NCBI GenBank assembly: GCA_963974055.1
Contig: CAXBCP010000021.1
Span: 1 to 64,000 of the forward strand
Source of the DNA: CAXBCP01 sp963974055
Lineage (GTDB): Bacteria > Pseudomonadota > Alphaproteobacteria > MPNO01 > UBA830
Direction of reading: 5' to 3'
Length of the DNA stretch: 64,000 nt
A program made the translations under genes and the position numbers. Shown here piece by piece: positions 8,320 to 15,859 of the stretch; positions within the stretch are counted from its first letter, which is position 1, and every line of letters begins with the position of its first letter. The notes under the pieces are model-generated. The model searched no databases, was not told the DNA's origin, and was given only the letters and a program-made list of their open reading frames with translations.

Positions 8320-8952
8320 ATGATTCCCCAGACGCTGGCCGACGGATACCGGCGGTTCCGCAACGACCGATTCGCCGATGAAGAGGCCCGCTATCGCGCG
8401 CTTGCGGCGGGGCAGGACCCGGAAACCATGATTGTCGCCTGCGCCGACAGCCGCGTCGATCCCGCGACGATCTTCGCGGCCGCGCCGGGCGAGCTGTTCG
8501 TGGTCCGCAACGTCGCCGCGCTGGTGCCGCCCTATCAGCCGGATTCGGGCTATCACGGCACGTCGGCGGCGCTTGAATTCGCGGTCACGGGACTGGGGGT
8601 GCGCAACATCGTGGTGATGGGCCACGGTCTGTGCGGCGGGGTCGCCGCCGCGCTCGATGCCGCCGATAACGGCCCGGCCGGCCAGTTCATCGGGCCGTGG
8701 GTCGACCTGCTGTCGCCGGTGCGCGACGAAATGCTGGCGGATCCCGCGGTGACCGGCGCGGAGCAGCGCCAGCGGAACCTGGAATGGCTCGGCGTGCTGT
8801 TTTCCATCGGCAATCTGCGGACGTTCCCCTTCGTGCGCGACGCCGTGGCGGCGGGCCGGCTGCAGCTTCACGGCGCGTGGTTTTCCATCGCCGAGGCGGA
8901 ACTGTACTGGCACGGCATGGAAAGCGGCGCGTTCGAAGCGGTAAGCGCCTGA
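8320..8952 (+). CDS. Beta-class carbonic anhydrase
   Basis: A 210-residue zinc enzyme interconverting CO2 and bicarbonate. The zinc ligands are Cys41 (VACADSRVDP), His102 and Cys105 (VMGHGLCGG), and the catalytic Asp43-Arg45 dyad is present. The C-terminal half (RNLEWLGVLFSIGNLRTFPFV, then LHGAWFSIAEAELY) matches the beta-CA core. Most family members read GHSxCGG; here the segment is GHGLCGG. The start at 8320 gives the usual N-terminus with the helix TLADGYRRFRND; the longer in-frame extension is unlike the family. The gene is convergent with the YchJ-like gene. Confidence 0.93.
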   Translation: MIPQTLADGYRRFRNDRFADEEARYRALAAGQDPETMIVACADSRVDPATIFAAAPGELFVVRNVAALVPPYQPDSGYHGTSAALEFAVTGLGVRNIVVMGHGLCGGVAAALDAADNGPAGQFIGPWVDLLSPVRDEMLADPAVTGAEQRQRNLEWLGVLFSIGNLRTFPFVRDAVAAGRLQLHGAWFSIAEAELYWHGMESGAFEAVSA

Positions 8953-8971
8953 CGCGGATCTTTTTCGCGGA

Positions 8972-9445
8972 TCAGCCGCCGCAGCATTTCTTGAATTTCC
9001 GGCCCGATCCGCAGGGGCACGGATCGTTGCGGCCGGTCTTCCCCGGTTTCGCCGGCGGCGCTGCGGGCGCGATCGCGCCGTCGACATAGACCCAGCGCCC
9101 GTCCTCGCGGCGGAAATTCGAATTTTCCCGGTGTTCCCGCAATGCGCCGTCCTGGCGATAGCGGGCGGCGAAGGCGACCGTGCCGGTGAGATCGCCGGGG
9201 CCGCCCCCGGTTTTGCCGAGAATTTCCAGCCCGGCCCAGTCGACCGGCTCCAGCGCGGTGCCGACCGTGTGGCGGTGTTCCGCGGCATAGGTGGCGGCAA
9301 TGTATTCCGCGTCGCGCCGGACAAACGCGGTGTAGCGCGACCGCATCAGCGCTTCGGCGGTGGGCGCCGGTGCGCCGGCAATGACCGGGCCGCAGCAGGT
9401 ATCGTACGCGGCGCCGGACCCGCACGGGCAGGGAGGCTGGCTCAT
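8972..9445 (-). CDS. YchJ family protein with two SEC-C metal-binding motifs
   Basis: A 157-residue protein of the YchJ/SEC-C family. It has a SEC-C motif at each end: CPCGSGAAYDTCC at residues 6-18 and CPCGSGRKFKKCC at the C-terminus, each expected to bind zinc. Between them is the YchJ domain (ALMRSRYTAFVRRDAEYIAATY...). The ATG overlaps the stop of the upstream TetR gene as ATGA, so the two are translationally coupled and probably regulated together by the TetR protein. The function of YchJ proteins is not established. Confidence 0.92.
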   Translation of the reverse strand: MSQPPCPCGSGAAYDTCCGPVIAGAPAPTAEALMRSRYTAFVRRDAEYIAATYAAEHRHTVGTALEPVDWAGLEILGKTGGGPGDLTGTVAFAARYRQDGALREHRENSNFRREDGRWVYVDGAIAPAAPPAKPGKTGRNDPCPCGSGRKFKKCCGG

Positions 9446-10041
9446 GCCGCGGTGCCGGTCACGACGAAGGTATCCCGGGCGAGCCGCTTGGTGGTTTCGA
9501 TATATGTTCTCTGCGGCCAGCGGCAATCGACCGTCAGCTGTTCCCAGTTGCGCACCGACAGCATCGTCCACAGCAGGTCCGTCGCCCGCTGGGGCGGCAG
9601 GTCAGGGGACAGAACGCCGTCGATGGCGAGCATGTCGATGCAGGCGGCGCAGCCTTCGCGCACCGCCTGCATGCGCCCGTCCCATGCGGCGGCGGCGGCT
9701 TCGTCGGTGTCTTTCATCGCGAGCAGCGCCCGGGCGATGCCGTAAATCTCCGGGATGTAATTTCCCCAGGCGTCGATTAAGGCGTCGAGGCGTTCCGCGC
9801 CGGTTTCCGCGGCGCGGCTGGCGGCAAGCCGGTCGTCGATGCCTTTCACCTCGTCCAGATAGAGGGTCGCGGCGATCAGCAGTTCCGCGCGGGTGCTGAA
9901 ATGCAGATAGACCGCCTGGCGCGAAATACCGGCCTGCCGGGCGATATCCGCCATGCGCGCGGCACTTCCCCGGCCCGAGCCGAGCAGGGCGAGCGCGGCG
10001 TCGAGAATGCGTGTGCGGGTTTCCGGATTTTCACTTGACAT
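9442..10041 (-). CDS. TetR/AcrR family transcriptional regulator
   Basis: A 199-residue repressor. The N-terminal helix-turn-helix spans about residues 12-58 (TRILDAALALLGSG, then RMADIARQAGISRQAVYLHFSTRAELL). The C-terminal helical ligand domain has no recognisable ligand signature. It is translationally coupled to the YchJ gene downstream and divergent from an NmrA-like oxidoreductase gene. Two near-identical 19-bp palindromes lie at its own start codon and 41 bp further upstream. This suggests it represses itself, YchJ and the divergent gene. Confidence 0.93.
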   Translation of the reverse strand: MSSENPETRTRILDAALALLGSGRGSAARMADIARQAGISRQAVYLHFSTRAELLIAATLYLDEVKGIDDRLAASRAAETGAERLDALIDAWGNYIPEIYGIARALLAMKDTDEAAAAAWDGRMQAVREGCAACIDMLAIDGVLSPDLPPQRATDLLWTMLSVRNWEQLTVDCRWPQRTYIETTKRLARDTFVVTGTAA

Positions 10042-10051
10042 GGTGTAAAGT
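10033..10051. promoter_or_regulatory. Probable TetR operator O1 (overlaps the tetR start codon)
   Basis: The 19-bp imperfect palindrome ACTTGACATGGTGTAAAGT has an ACTTkACA half mirrored by TGTmAAGT. It covers the TetR ATG. It shares 16 of 19 positions with the second site at 10074-10092. Its placement would block transcription or initiation of the tetR-ychJ pair. Confidence 0.7.
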
Positions 10052-10073
10052 AACGCCTACTTGTCGCCCTGTC

Positions 10074-10092
10074 AATTGACACGGTGTCAAGT
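10074..10092. promoter_or_regulatory. Probable TetR operator O2
   Basis: The 19-bp palindrome AATTGACACGGTGTCAAGT has a TTGACAC / GTGTCAA core. It starts 41 bp from O1, close to four helical turns, so both sites lie on one face of the helix. It sits about 40 bases upstream of the NmrA-like start codon, where it could cover that gene's promoter. Confidence 0.7.
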
Positions 10093-10132
10093 GACGGGGC
10101 GAGAGACCCATCAACAGGAAAGGAACGTAAAC

Positions 10133-10831
10133 ATGAACATCATCGTATTCGGCGCCAGCGGCACCGTCGGACGCCATCTTGTCGACCAGGCGCTGGCGCG
10201 CGGCCATTCCGTGACGGCCTTCGCCCGCGATCCGGCGAAGCTGGAACAGGATCACCCCATGCTGGCGCGCGCCGCCGGCGACGTCCATGACGCCGAAACG
10301 GTGGCGCATGCCGTGCAGGGCCATGACGCCGTGATGATCGCGCTCGGCGCCGGGCGAAAGGGCGGCGTGCGCGCCGCCGGCACCAGGAACGTCATCGACG
10401 CGATGGCCCGCCACGGTATCCGCAGGCTGGTCTGCGAAACCACGCTGGGCGCGGGGGACAGCCATGCGGTGCTCAACTTCTTCTGGAAGCGTCTTATGTT
10501 CGGCCTGCTGCTGCGCCCCGCCTTTGCCGACCATCAGGCGCAGGAAGCGCATATCCGGGGCAGCGGTCTCGACTGGATTATCGTCCGCCCGGCGGCGTTC
10601 ACGGACGGTCCGGCGACGGGCGCGTACCTGCACGGCTTTCCGGCGACGGAAAGAAACCTGACCTTTAAAATCTCCCGTGCAGACGTTGCCGGGTTCATGC
10701 TCGACCAGCTTGCCGACGATAGGTACCTGCGGCGGACGCCGGGCCTGTCCTATGCGCGGCCGGTCACAGAACCGCGGCGGGCAGCGGGTCTCGGCGGCGG
10801 ATTGTGTCGGCGGCTTTCTCGGCAATCGTGA
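10133..10831 (+). CDS. NAD(P)-binding NmrA-like oxidoreductase with an acquired C-terminal tail
   Basis: A 232-residue atypical short-chain dehydrogenase of the NAD(P)H-binding/NmrA type. The Rossmann motif FGASGTVGRHLVDQAL is at residues 5-20. The middle region (RRLVCETTLGAG, then WIIVRPAAFTDGP) is typical of this group. AGGAACG upstream supports the start at 10133. Homologous proteins usually end near the segment YLRRTPGLSY, which here ends at residue 207. The last 25 residues are Arg/Gly-rich and are read antisense to the end of a GMC oxidoreductase remnant, so they look like a readthrough extension. It is probably repressed by the divergent TetR protein. The substrate is unknown. Confidence 0.88.
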   Translation: MNIIVFGASGTVGRHLVDQALARGHSVTAFARDPAKLEQDHPMLARAAGDVHDAETVAHAVQGHDAVMIALGAGRKGGVRAAGTRNVIDAMARHGIRRLVCETTLGAGDSHAVLNFFWKRLMFGLLLRPAFADHQAQEAHIRGSGLDWIIVRPAAFTDGPATGAYLHGFPATERNLTFKISRADVAGFMLDQLADDRYLRRTPGLSYARPVTEPRRAAGLGGGLCRRLSRQS

Positions 10832-10962
10832 TCGCTGGCGCAATGGTCGCGCCGCCGACCGGGTCGGGCATGACCGTCGCATCGATCATGCGCATGTTCT
10901 CGACCCCCCGCACCCGCCGGCTGGCATCGACCACGGCCGCCGGGCCGCGCCCCGATCTCGCG
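10764..10962 (-). pseudogene. C-terminal remnant of a GMC oxidoreductase
   Basis: Minus-strand translation from about 10960 to the stop at 10764 reads AAVVDASRRVRGVENM, then RMIDATVMPDPVGGATIAP and ITIAEKAADTIRR. This is the well-conserved C-terminal signature of GMC (choline dehydrogenase-like) flavoproteins. The N-terminal FAD domain and most of the substrate domain are absent, because an intact HD-domain gene ends at 10966. The fragment has no start, so it is a relic left by deletion or rearrangement. It overlaps the 3' end of the convergent NmrA-like gene. Confidence 0.8.
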
Positions 10963-10965
10963 GCG

Positions 10966-11721
10966 TTATAGCGCGTTTGCCGGCCGCCGCAGGGTACGCC
11001 ACATGTGGGCGGCCGGTGAATTGTCGTTACCGAGGCCTTCCGCGGGCTGTTTGAAATGCCGCCCGATGACGTCCTCGAAATCCTCGACGCTGACATTCAC
11101 GTCGGGGTCGAACGCATACAGGTCGTTCAGGCAGATCATCCGCGCCGACATGTACCATTTGTGGTCGCGGGCATATTCGTAGTCGCGCTGGATATAGGGC
11201 TCGACCCGGTAATCCGCGCCGAAGCGCTTGGCATAGGCTTCCGGATATTCGTAGCCGACGGATTCGTCCGGGAAGAACCGCAGCGCCTGGTGCATCCGGA
11301 TCGCCCAGGTCACTTCCTCGTCGACATAGGGTTCCAGCATCTGCGCGCCCCAGTACCCGTGATCGGGGCGGAAGAGCGCGATCACCGACACGTCGTGGAG
11401 CAGGCAGGCGAGCACCATTTTTTCCGGCAGGCCGTTCTTCTGCGCAAGTGCTGCGCTTTGCAGCAGGTGCTGTTTCGACGGGCCGAAACGCAGGTTGAAG
11501 AAATCGATCAGGGTCGGCTTTTCCGGCATCGCCGGCAGGCGCGGGTCTTCGCCCATCAATGACGGCTTCAGCGGGCCGAGGCTGAAATTCGTTTCGTCCG
11601 ACCATTCGCCGTCGGCCAGCTTGTTGATATGGGACCGGTAGATCGTCAGCTCGCCGAGTTCCTGCATCTGCCGGAATTCGAGCTCGTCCGCCAGTTCCGA
11701 TGGGCCTTTTGCTGCCGACAT
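10966..11721 (-). CDS. HD-domain protein (metal-dependent phosphohydrolase or oxygenase fold)
   Basis: A 251-residue cytosolic protein. A likely metal site is His85, His109-Asp110 (CLLHDVSVIALF), His121 (RPDHGYWGAQML) and His144 (WAIRMHQALRFF). This is the HD-superfamily pattern, also used by mixed-valent di-iron oxygenases such as PhnZ. The activity cannot be assigned. The start at 11721 gives MSAAKGPSELADEL; the longer upstream extension would translate a palindromic terminator. Its stop abuts a GMC oxidoreductase remnant, so the right edge of the deletion lies at this gene's end. Confidence 0.85.
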   Translation of the reverse strand: MSAAKGPSELADELEFRQMQELGELTIYRSHINKLADGEWSDETNFSLGPLKPSLMGEDPRLPAMPEKPTLIDFFNLRFGPSKQHLLQSAALAQKNGLPEKMVLACLLHDVSVIALFRPDHGYWGAQMLEPYVDEEVTWAIRMHQALRFFPDESVGYEYPEAYAKRFGADYRVEPYIQRDYEYARDHKWYMSARMICLNDLYAFDPDVNVSVEDFEDVIGRHFKQPAEGLGNDNSPAAHMWRTLRRPANAL

Positions 11722-11782
11722 GGGGGTCTCCTCTGAACTTTTCTTATCCCGCCGGGCAAGTCTATCGCGTTTGCCGACACGC

Positions 11783-11816
11783 ACAAAAGAAAACGGCGGT
11801 TCCCGGGAACCGCCGT
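11783..11816 (-). terminator. Terminator of the first PEP-CTERM gene
   Basis: A perfect 12-bp inverted repeat (ACGGCGGTTCCC / GGGAACCGCCGT, 11793-11816) is followed on the minus strand by TTTTCTTTTG. It lies about 40 bases past the PEP-CTERM stop at 11855, in the right orientation. It also separates that gene from the HD-domain gene downstream. Confidence 0.85.
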
Positions 11817-11854
11817 GCGTGCCCGAAACGGCACCGTGTGTGGTTAGGGGCCGT

Positions 11855-12730
11855 TCAGGCGGTTTTCCGCCGCCGCCGCGCGATAAATGCAAGGCCGCCG
11901 AGACCGACCGCCAGCGTCGCCAGCGCGCCGGGTTCCGGCACCGTGCAGGCGGGCTGGCCTTCGCCGCCGCATGTACCGAACGTCACGCTGCCGATGGTCG
12001 ACGAAACGGCGGCATTGGCGAATGCGTCCGCCGTCGTCCCGTGATAGGCGACCGGGGTCAGCGTCGTGCCGTTGCTCTGCAGCCCGGTGGGCGCGAAGCT
12101 CGGGCTCGAATTGTCCCAGATGCACAGCTCGGTGCCGCAGGCATGGGTGCCGGCGCCGCCGTTTTCGAAAAACAGTCCGGAATTCTGGTCGACCAGCGCT
12201 TCGGACACCGGAACGTTGCCGAAAAACGGGTCGATCCCGATCGCGGCGTTGATGGTGTTGATTCCCGCGACGTAAAAGTCGTGGTCGGTACCGAGAACCA
12301 GTCCGCCGCCCCGGATATCCAGCGAATGGGCATATCCCTGTATCCAGCCCGGCTCGTTGTGGCCGAAATTGGAAGAGATTATTCGTCCGTCGGCAATCAG
12401 GTTCTGTGCCGACGGCGCGCGGCCGTTATACCAGTTTGCGATATTCGCGTAGTTCGCCAACTGGTTCGCATTGTTGTTCGCGCCGCCGAACAGATCGTAG
12501 ACCCAGACCTGGTCGAAGCTTGCATAGTCGTTGAAGGTGGCCGTGTTGAGGTGACGGACGGTGACGCTGTGCCCGGCCGAGGTCAGGTACCCGGCAAGCG
12601 TATTGCCGTTCGGTACATACGGGCCGGTCTGGTCGACCTGGGCGAACAGGATCGAAGCGGCCTTCGCCGGGACGCCCGCGCCGGCCAGTATTGCGGCGCA
12701 GAGCGCCGCGACAACCTTTGAACTACGCAT
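11855..12730 (-). CDS. PEP-CTERM sorting-domain protein 1
   Basis: A 291-residue exported protein. A signal peptide covers residues 1-24 (RSSKVVAALCAAILAGAG, cleavage after AKA). The C-terminus carries a PEP-CTERM tripartite signal: VPEPGAL, a hydrophobic helix, then an Arg/Lys cluster (ARRRRKTA). Such tails are recognised by an exosortase, which cleaves and attaches the protein at the envelope during export. The mature domain (ILFAQVDQTGPYVPNGNTL..., DQVWVYDLFGG, GTDHDFYVAGINTINAAIG) is not one I can name. It is flanked by a strong terminator and a sigma54-type promoter with an upstream motif shared with the second PEP-CTERM gene. No exosortase gene is in the window. Confidence 0.9.
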   Translation of the reverse strand: MRSSKVVAALCAAILAGAGVPAKAASILFAQVDQTGPYVPNGNTLAGYLTSAGHSVTVRHLNTATFNDYASFDQVWVYDLFGGANNNANQLANYANIANWYNGRAPSAQNLIADGRIISSNFGHNEPGWIQGYAHSLDIRGGGLVLGTDHDFYVAGINTINAAIGIDPFFGNVPVSEALVDQNSGLFFENGGAGTHACGTELCIWDNSSPSFAPTGLQSNGTTLTPVAYHGTTADAFANAAVSSTIGSVTFGTCGGEGQPACTVPEPGALATLAVGLGGLAFIARRRRKTA

Positions 12731-12799
12731 CTTGGATGCTCCCTCAAACCTGTAACGTCGTGAAATCGAGTGTCTCACATCCCCGATTCGTTCGTAACC

Positions 12800-12817
12800 A
12801 AGCAATTTTCATGCCAG
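12800..12817 (-). promoter_or_regulatory. Sigma54 (-24/-12) promoter of PEP-CTERM gene 1
   Basis: The minus strand reads TGGCATGAAAATTGCTT. It has the invariant GG (12815-12814) and GC (12803-12802) separated by ten bases, matching the RpoN consensus TGGCAC-N5-TTGC. The gene starts about 60 bases downstream of the predicted transcription start. The same element, with two differences, precedes the other PEP-CTERM gene. Confidence 0.85.
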
Positions 12818-12878
12818 AAAGGAAAATTCCTTTCGATCAAGCGGTTGCGCGGCCACCGGTGAGCGGCGGATTCGGATG

Positions 12879-12894
12879 TGTAAAAATTACCGAC
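12879..12894. promoter_or_regulatory. Upstream activating motif of PEP-CTERM gene 1
   Basis: The 16-bp motif TGTAAAAATTACCGAC recurs with one change (A to T) at 22405-22420 before the second PEP-CTERM gene. In both places the near edge lies 64 bp from the -24 GG. The likely reader is a sigma54 enhancer-binding protein of the PrsR type linked to PEP-CTERM systems. That assignment is inference. Confidence 0.75.
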
Positions 12895-12923
12895 ACATTT
12901 CCGGTGCGTTCTCCGGCGTCGTG

Positions 12924-15248
12924 CTAGGCGCTCCGGTGGCTCGACGGTGCGGCGGCCCGGCGCAGGACTTCGGCCTCCGCCCGCTCGCGCCGGGCGAGGC
13001 GCATCGCCTGATCCCGGCCGGCGTCGTACTGCACCGGCCAGCGCTGGGCCGCGTGGCCGTACCAGGCCGATGCCTCCAGCGTGAAATGCGGGTTGGTCAG
13101 ATGCGGGCGGGCGAGGGCGACGAGATCGGCGCGCCCGGCGGCGACGATGGTATTGACCTGGTCGGCGGTGGTGATGTTGCCGACCGCAATGGTCGGAATG
13201 CCCGCCTCGTTGCGGATCTGCTCCGAAAACGGCGTCTGAAACATGCGTCCGTAGACCGGTTTCGCCTCCGGCGTGGTCTGGCCGGCGGACACATCTATGA
13301 TATCGCAGCCATGGGCCTTGAAGGCGCGGGCGATATCGACGGCTTCATCGCCGGTTACGCCGTCGGCGCCGATCCAGTCGGTGGCCGACAGGCGGACCGA
13401 GAGCGGCCGGTCGTCCGGCCAGGCGGCGCGGACCGCGTCGAACACCTCCAGCGGAAACCGCAGGCGGTTCTCCAGCCTGCCGCCGTATTCATCGGTGCGG
13501 CGATTGGCGACCGGGGTGATAAAGCTCGACAGCAGGTAACCGTGGGCCATGTGCAGTTCGATCATGTCGGCGCCGGCGGCGGCGGCGCGTTCCGTGGCGC
13601 GGACGAAATCGTCGCGCACGACGTCCATGTCGTTGCGCGTCATTTCCCGCGGCACATGCATGAAATCCGCATGCGCCAGCGGCGACGGGGCAATGACTTC
13701 CCAGTTGCCCTCTGTCAGCGGTTTGTCCATGCCTTCCCAGGCGACCCGGGTCGATCCCTTGCGTCCGGCATGGCCGATCTGCAGGCAGAACTTCGCGTCC
13801 GAATTGTCATGCACGAAATCGATAATGCGTTTCCACGCGGCGACGTGATCGTCCGTATAGATGCCCGAACAGCCCGGCGTGATGCGTCCCGCCGCGGAAA
13901 TGCAGGCCATTTCGGAAAAGACCAGCCCGGCGCCGCCGAGCGCCATCGATCCCAGATGCACGAAATGAAATTCACCCGGTATGCCGCCGGTGCTGGAATA
14001 CATGTCCATCGGCGACACCACGACCCGGTTCGCCAGGGTCATCCCGCGCAGGGAGAACGGCGCGAACATCGGCGGGGTGTCGGGCGCGGTTTCGTGCCCG
14101 GCGGCACGGACTTCGCCGGCGAACCATGAATCGATCCGCGCGATCAGGGCCGGGTCGCGCAGCCGCAGGTTTTCGTACGTTACCTGCTTGGAGCGCGACA
14201 GCATCGAGAACGCGGCCTGGAGCGGCGCCATGTCCCAGTAGCGCTGCGGCTCCTCGGTCCAGATCACGGATACTTCGGAGGCGTGCTGGGTTTTCTCGAC
14301 CTCTTCGCGGCGGATTTCCTCGAACCGCGCCTGGGCGGCGGCGATGGTATCCGTTTCCGCCAGCGCATCGACCAGCGCGATCGAATCCTCCATGGCGAGC
14401 TTGGTGCCCGACCCGATCGAATAATGCGCGGTGTGCAGCGCGTCGCCGATCAGGGTGTAGCGGTCATGCGACCAGGCTTCGCAGCGGATCATCGGGAACT
14501 GCCGCCACACGGTCTTGTTGGCGACCAGGTCGTATCTGCCGTCTTCCAGGCGGTCGGCCCAGAGCCGTTTCATATATGAAACAAGCGCCTCGTCGGCGAG
14601 ACTCCCGACGGCGGCTTCGGCATTCGCCCAGGTCCGTTCCGGCGCTTCGACGATCCAGGTGCTCATCCCCGGCTTGTACTGGTAGGCGCCGAGCACCCAG
14701 ATTCCGTGATCGTCGGTGGTGAAATCGAACGTGAACGCATCGTAGGGCCGGGTGGTGCCGAGCCAGGCGAAACGGTTCTTCCGCATGTCGATCCGTGGCC
14801 GGAACCGATCGGCGAACGCTTCGCGCACGACGCTGTTGATGCCGTCCGCGCCGACGACGAGATCGGCGTCGATATCCGCGATGTTGCCGATGTCGTGGGA
14901 AAATTTCATTTCCACGCCAAGCGCGATACAGCGCCGTTGCAGGATTTTCAGCAGCTCCACCCGGCCGCAGCCGCAGAACCCGTGGCCGGTCGAGCGGACT
15001 GTCTCGCCGTGGAGGACGAAATCGATCTCGTCCCAATAGGCGAACTGGCTGGTGATGTCGTCGTAGCTTTCCGGGTCGCGGGCGAGGAAATTGTCGAGCG
15101 TCTCGTCCGAAAACACCACGCCGAAGCCGAACGTGTCGTCCGCCGCATTCCGCTCGTAGACGGTGATATCGTTGGCCGGCCACGTTTTTTTGGCGAGCAA
15201 TGCGAAATACAGCCCCGCCGGACCGCCGCCGATAACCGCTATGCGCAT
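12924..15248 (-). CDS. Bifunctional salicylyl-CoA 5-hydroxylase / oxidoreductase
   Basis: A 774-residue two-enzyme fusion. Residues 1 to about 375 form an FAD aromatic hydroxylase: GGGPAGLYFALLAKK near the N-terminus, and the FAD-ribityl motif LIGDALHTAHYSIGSGTKLAMEDS. Residues about 395-765 form an Old Yellow Enzyme-type flavin reductase (LANRVVVSPMDMYSS, CLQIGHAGRKGS, DMIELHMAHGYLLSSF). This arrangement is known for salicylyl-CoA 5-hydroxylases and for 2-aminobenzoyl-CoA monooxygenase/reductase. It points to hydroxylation or dearomatisation of an ortho-substituted benzoyl-CoA. It is divergent from a MarR gene and a CoA ligase that could make its substrate. Which ortho substituent is used cannot be read from sequence. 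Confidence 0.9.
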   Translation of the reverse strand: MRIAVIGGGPAGLYFALLAKKTWPANDITVYERNAADDTFGFGVVFSDETLDNFLARDPESYDDITSQFAYWDEIDFVLHGETVRSTGHGFCGCGRVELLKILQRRCIALGVEMKFSHDIGNIADIDADLVVGADGINSVVREAFADRFRPRIDMRKNRFAWLGTTRPYDAFTFDFTTDDHGIWVLGAYQYKPGMSTWIVEAPERTWANAEAAVGSLADEALVSYMKRLWADRLEDGRYDLVANKTVWRQFPMIRCEAWSHDRYTLIGDALHTAHYSIGSGTKLAMEDSIALVDALAETDTIAAAQARFEEIRREEVEKTQHASEVSVIWTEEPQRYWDMAPLQAAFSMLSRSKQVTYENLRLRDPALIARIDSWFAGEVRAAGHETAPDTPPMFAPFSLRGMTLANRVVVSPMDMYSSTGGIPGEFHFVHLGSMALGGAGLVFSEMACISAAGRITPGCSGIYTDDHVAAWKRIIDFVHDNSDAKFCLQIGHAGRKGSTRVAWEGMDKPLTEGNWEVIAPSPLAHADFMHVPREMTRNDMDVVRDDFVRATERAAAAGADMIELHMAHGYLLSSFITPVANRRTDEYGGRLENRLRFPLEVFDAVRAAWPDDRPLSVRLSATDWIGADGVTGDEAVDIARAFKAHGCDIIDVSAGQTTPEAKPVYGRMFQTPFSEQIRNEAGIPTIAVGNITTADQVNTIVAAGRADLVALARPHLTNPHFTLEASAWYGHAAQRWPVQYDAGRDQAMRLARRERAEAEVLRRAAAPSSHRSA

Positions 15249-15280
15249 GTGGTCGTCCTCCCCGGTATTTATTTAACACG

Positions 15281-15318
15281 TAAGATATTTACACATTTAT
15301 TGTCAATGCATAAGATAT
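15281..15318. promoter_or_regulatory. Candidate MarR-site direct repeats in the divergent promoter region
   Basis: TAAGATAT occurs at 15281-15288 and again at 15311-15318. The starts are 30 bp apart, about three helical turns, in the 74-bp AT-rich gap between the hydroxylase and marR genes. The second copy ends five bases before the marR ATG. They are good candidates for regulator contact, although each copy is not itself a strong palindrome. Confidence 0.4.
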
Positions 15319-15322
15319 CCCC

Positions 15323-15859
15323 ATGGAAGACACCGATATAACCGACATGCAGGTTTCGGCGCCGGCTATCGGCGACAGCGAAAAACTGTCGCTCGGCCTG
15401 TGGCTGCAGCTGATGAAATGCACGAAGGAAATCGAGGCCGGTGTCGGCGGGCGGCTGCGCCGGGTTCACAACCAGAGCCTGGCGCGGTTCGACGTGCTGT
15501 CGCAGCTGCACCGTTTCGGCGGCGACTGGGCGGCGGTCGGCGAGATCGCCGGGCGTGTCATGGCATCGTCCGGCAACATCACGTCGCTGGTCGACCGCAT
15601 GGCGGCCGAAGACCTGATCGTGCGCCGTGCGTCGCCGAACGACCGGCGCAGTCATCAGCTGCGGATGACGGACAAGGGTGCGGCGCTGTTCGCGGATATG
15701 ACGCGCGACCATGCCGGCTGGGTCGACGCCGCGCTGAACGGGATTGCCGACAGGGACAAGGAACGCCTTATCGCGCTGCTGGTCGGGGTGCGCCGCGCCT
15801 TCGAGGCAAATACGGCGCAGGCCATGGATTCAAGCCGGGGAACAGGAGAGACGAAATGA
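15323..15859 (+). CDS. MarR family transcriptional regulator
   Basis: A 178-residue dimeric winged-helix regulator. The recognition region is about residues 74-101 (VGEIAGRVMASSGNITSLVDRMAAEDLI). The wing follows (VRRASPNDRRSHQLRMTDKG), with the family's DRR motif. MarR proteins next to aryl-CoA pathways often sense the aryl-CoA or free acid. It is divergent from the salicylyl-CoA hydroxylase-like gene and overlaps the downstream CoA ligase by four bases (ATGA). Sensor, ligase and hydroxylase therefore form one regulatory unit. Confidence 0.93.
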   Translation: MEDTDITDMQVSAPAIGDSEKLSLGLWLQLMKCTKEIEAGVGGRLRRVHNQSLARFDVLSQLHRFGGDWAAVGEIAGRVMASSGNITSLVDRMAAEDLIVRRASPNDRRSHQLRMTDKGAALFADMTRDHAGWVDAALNGIADRDKERLIALLVGVRRAFEANTAQAMDSSRGTGETK

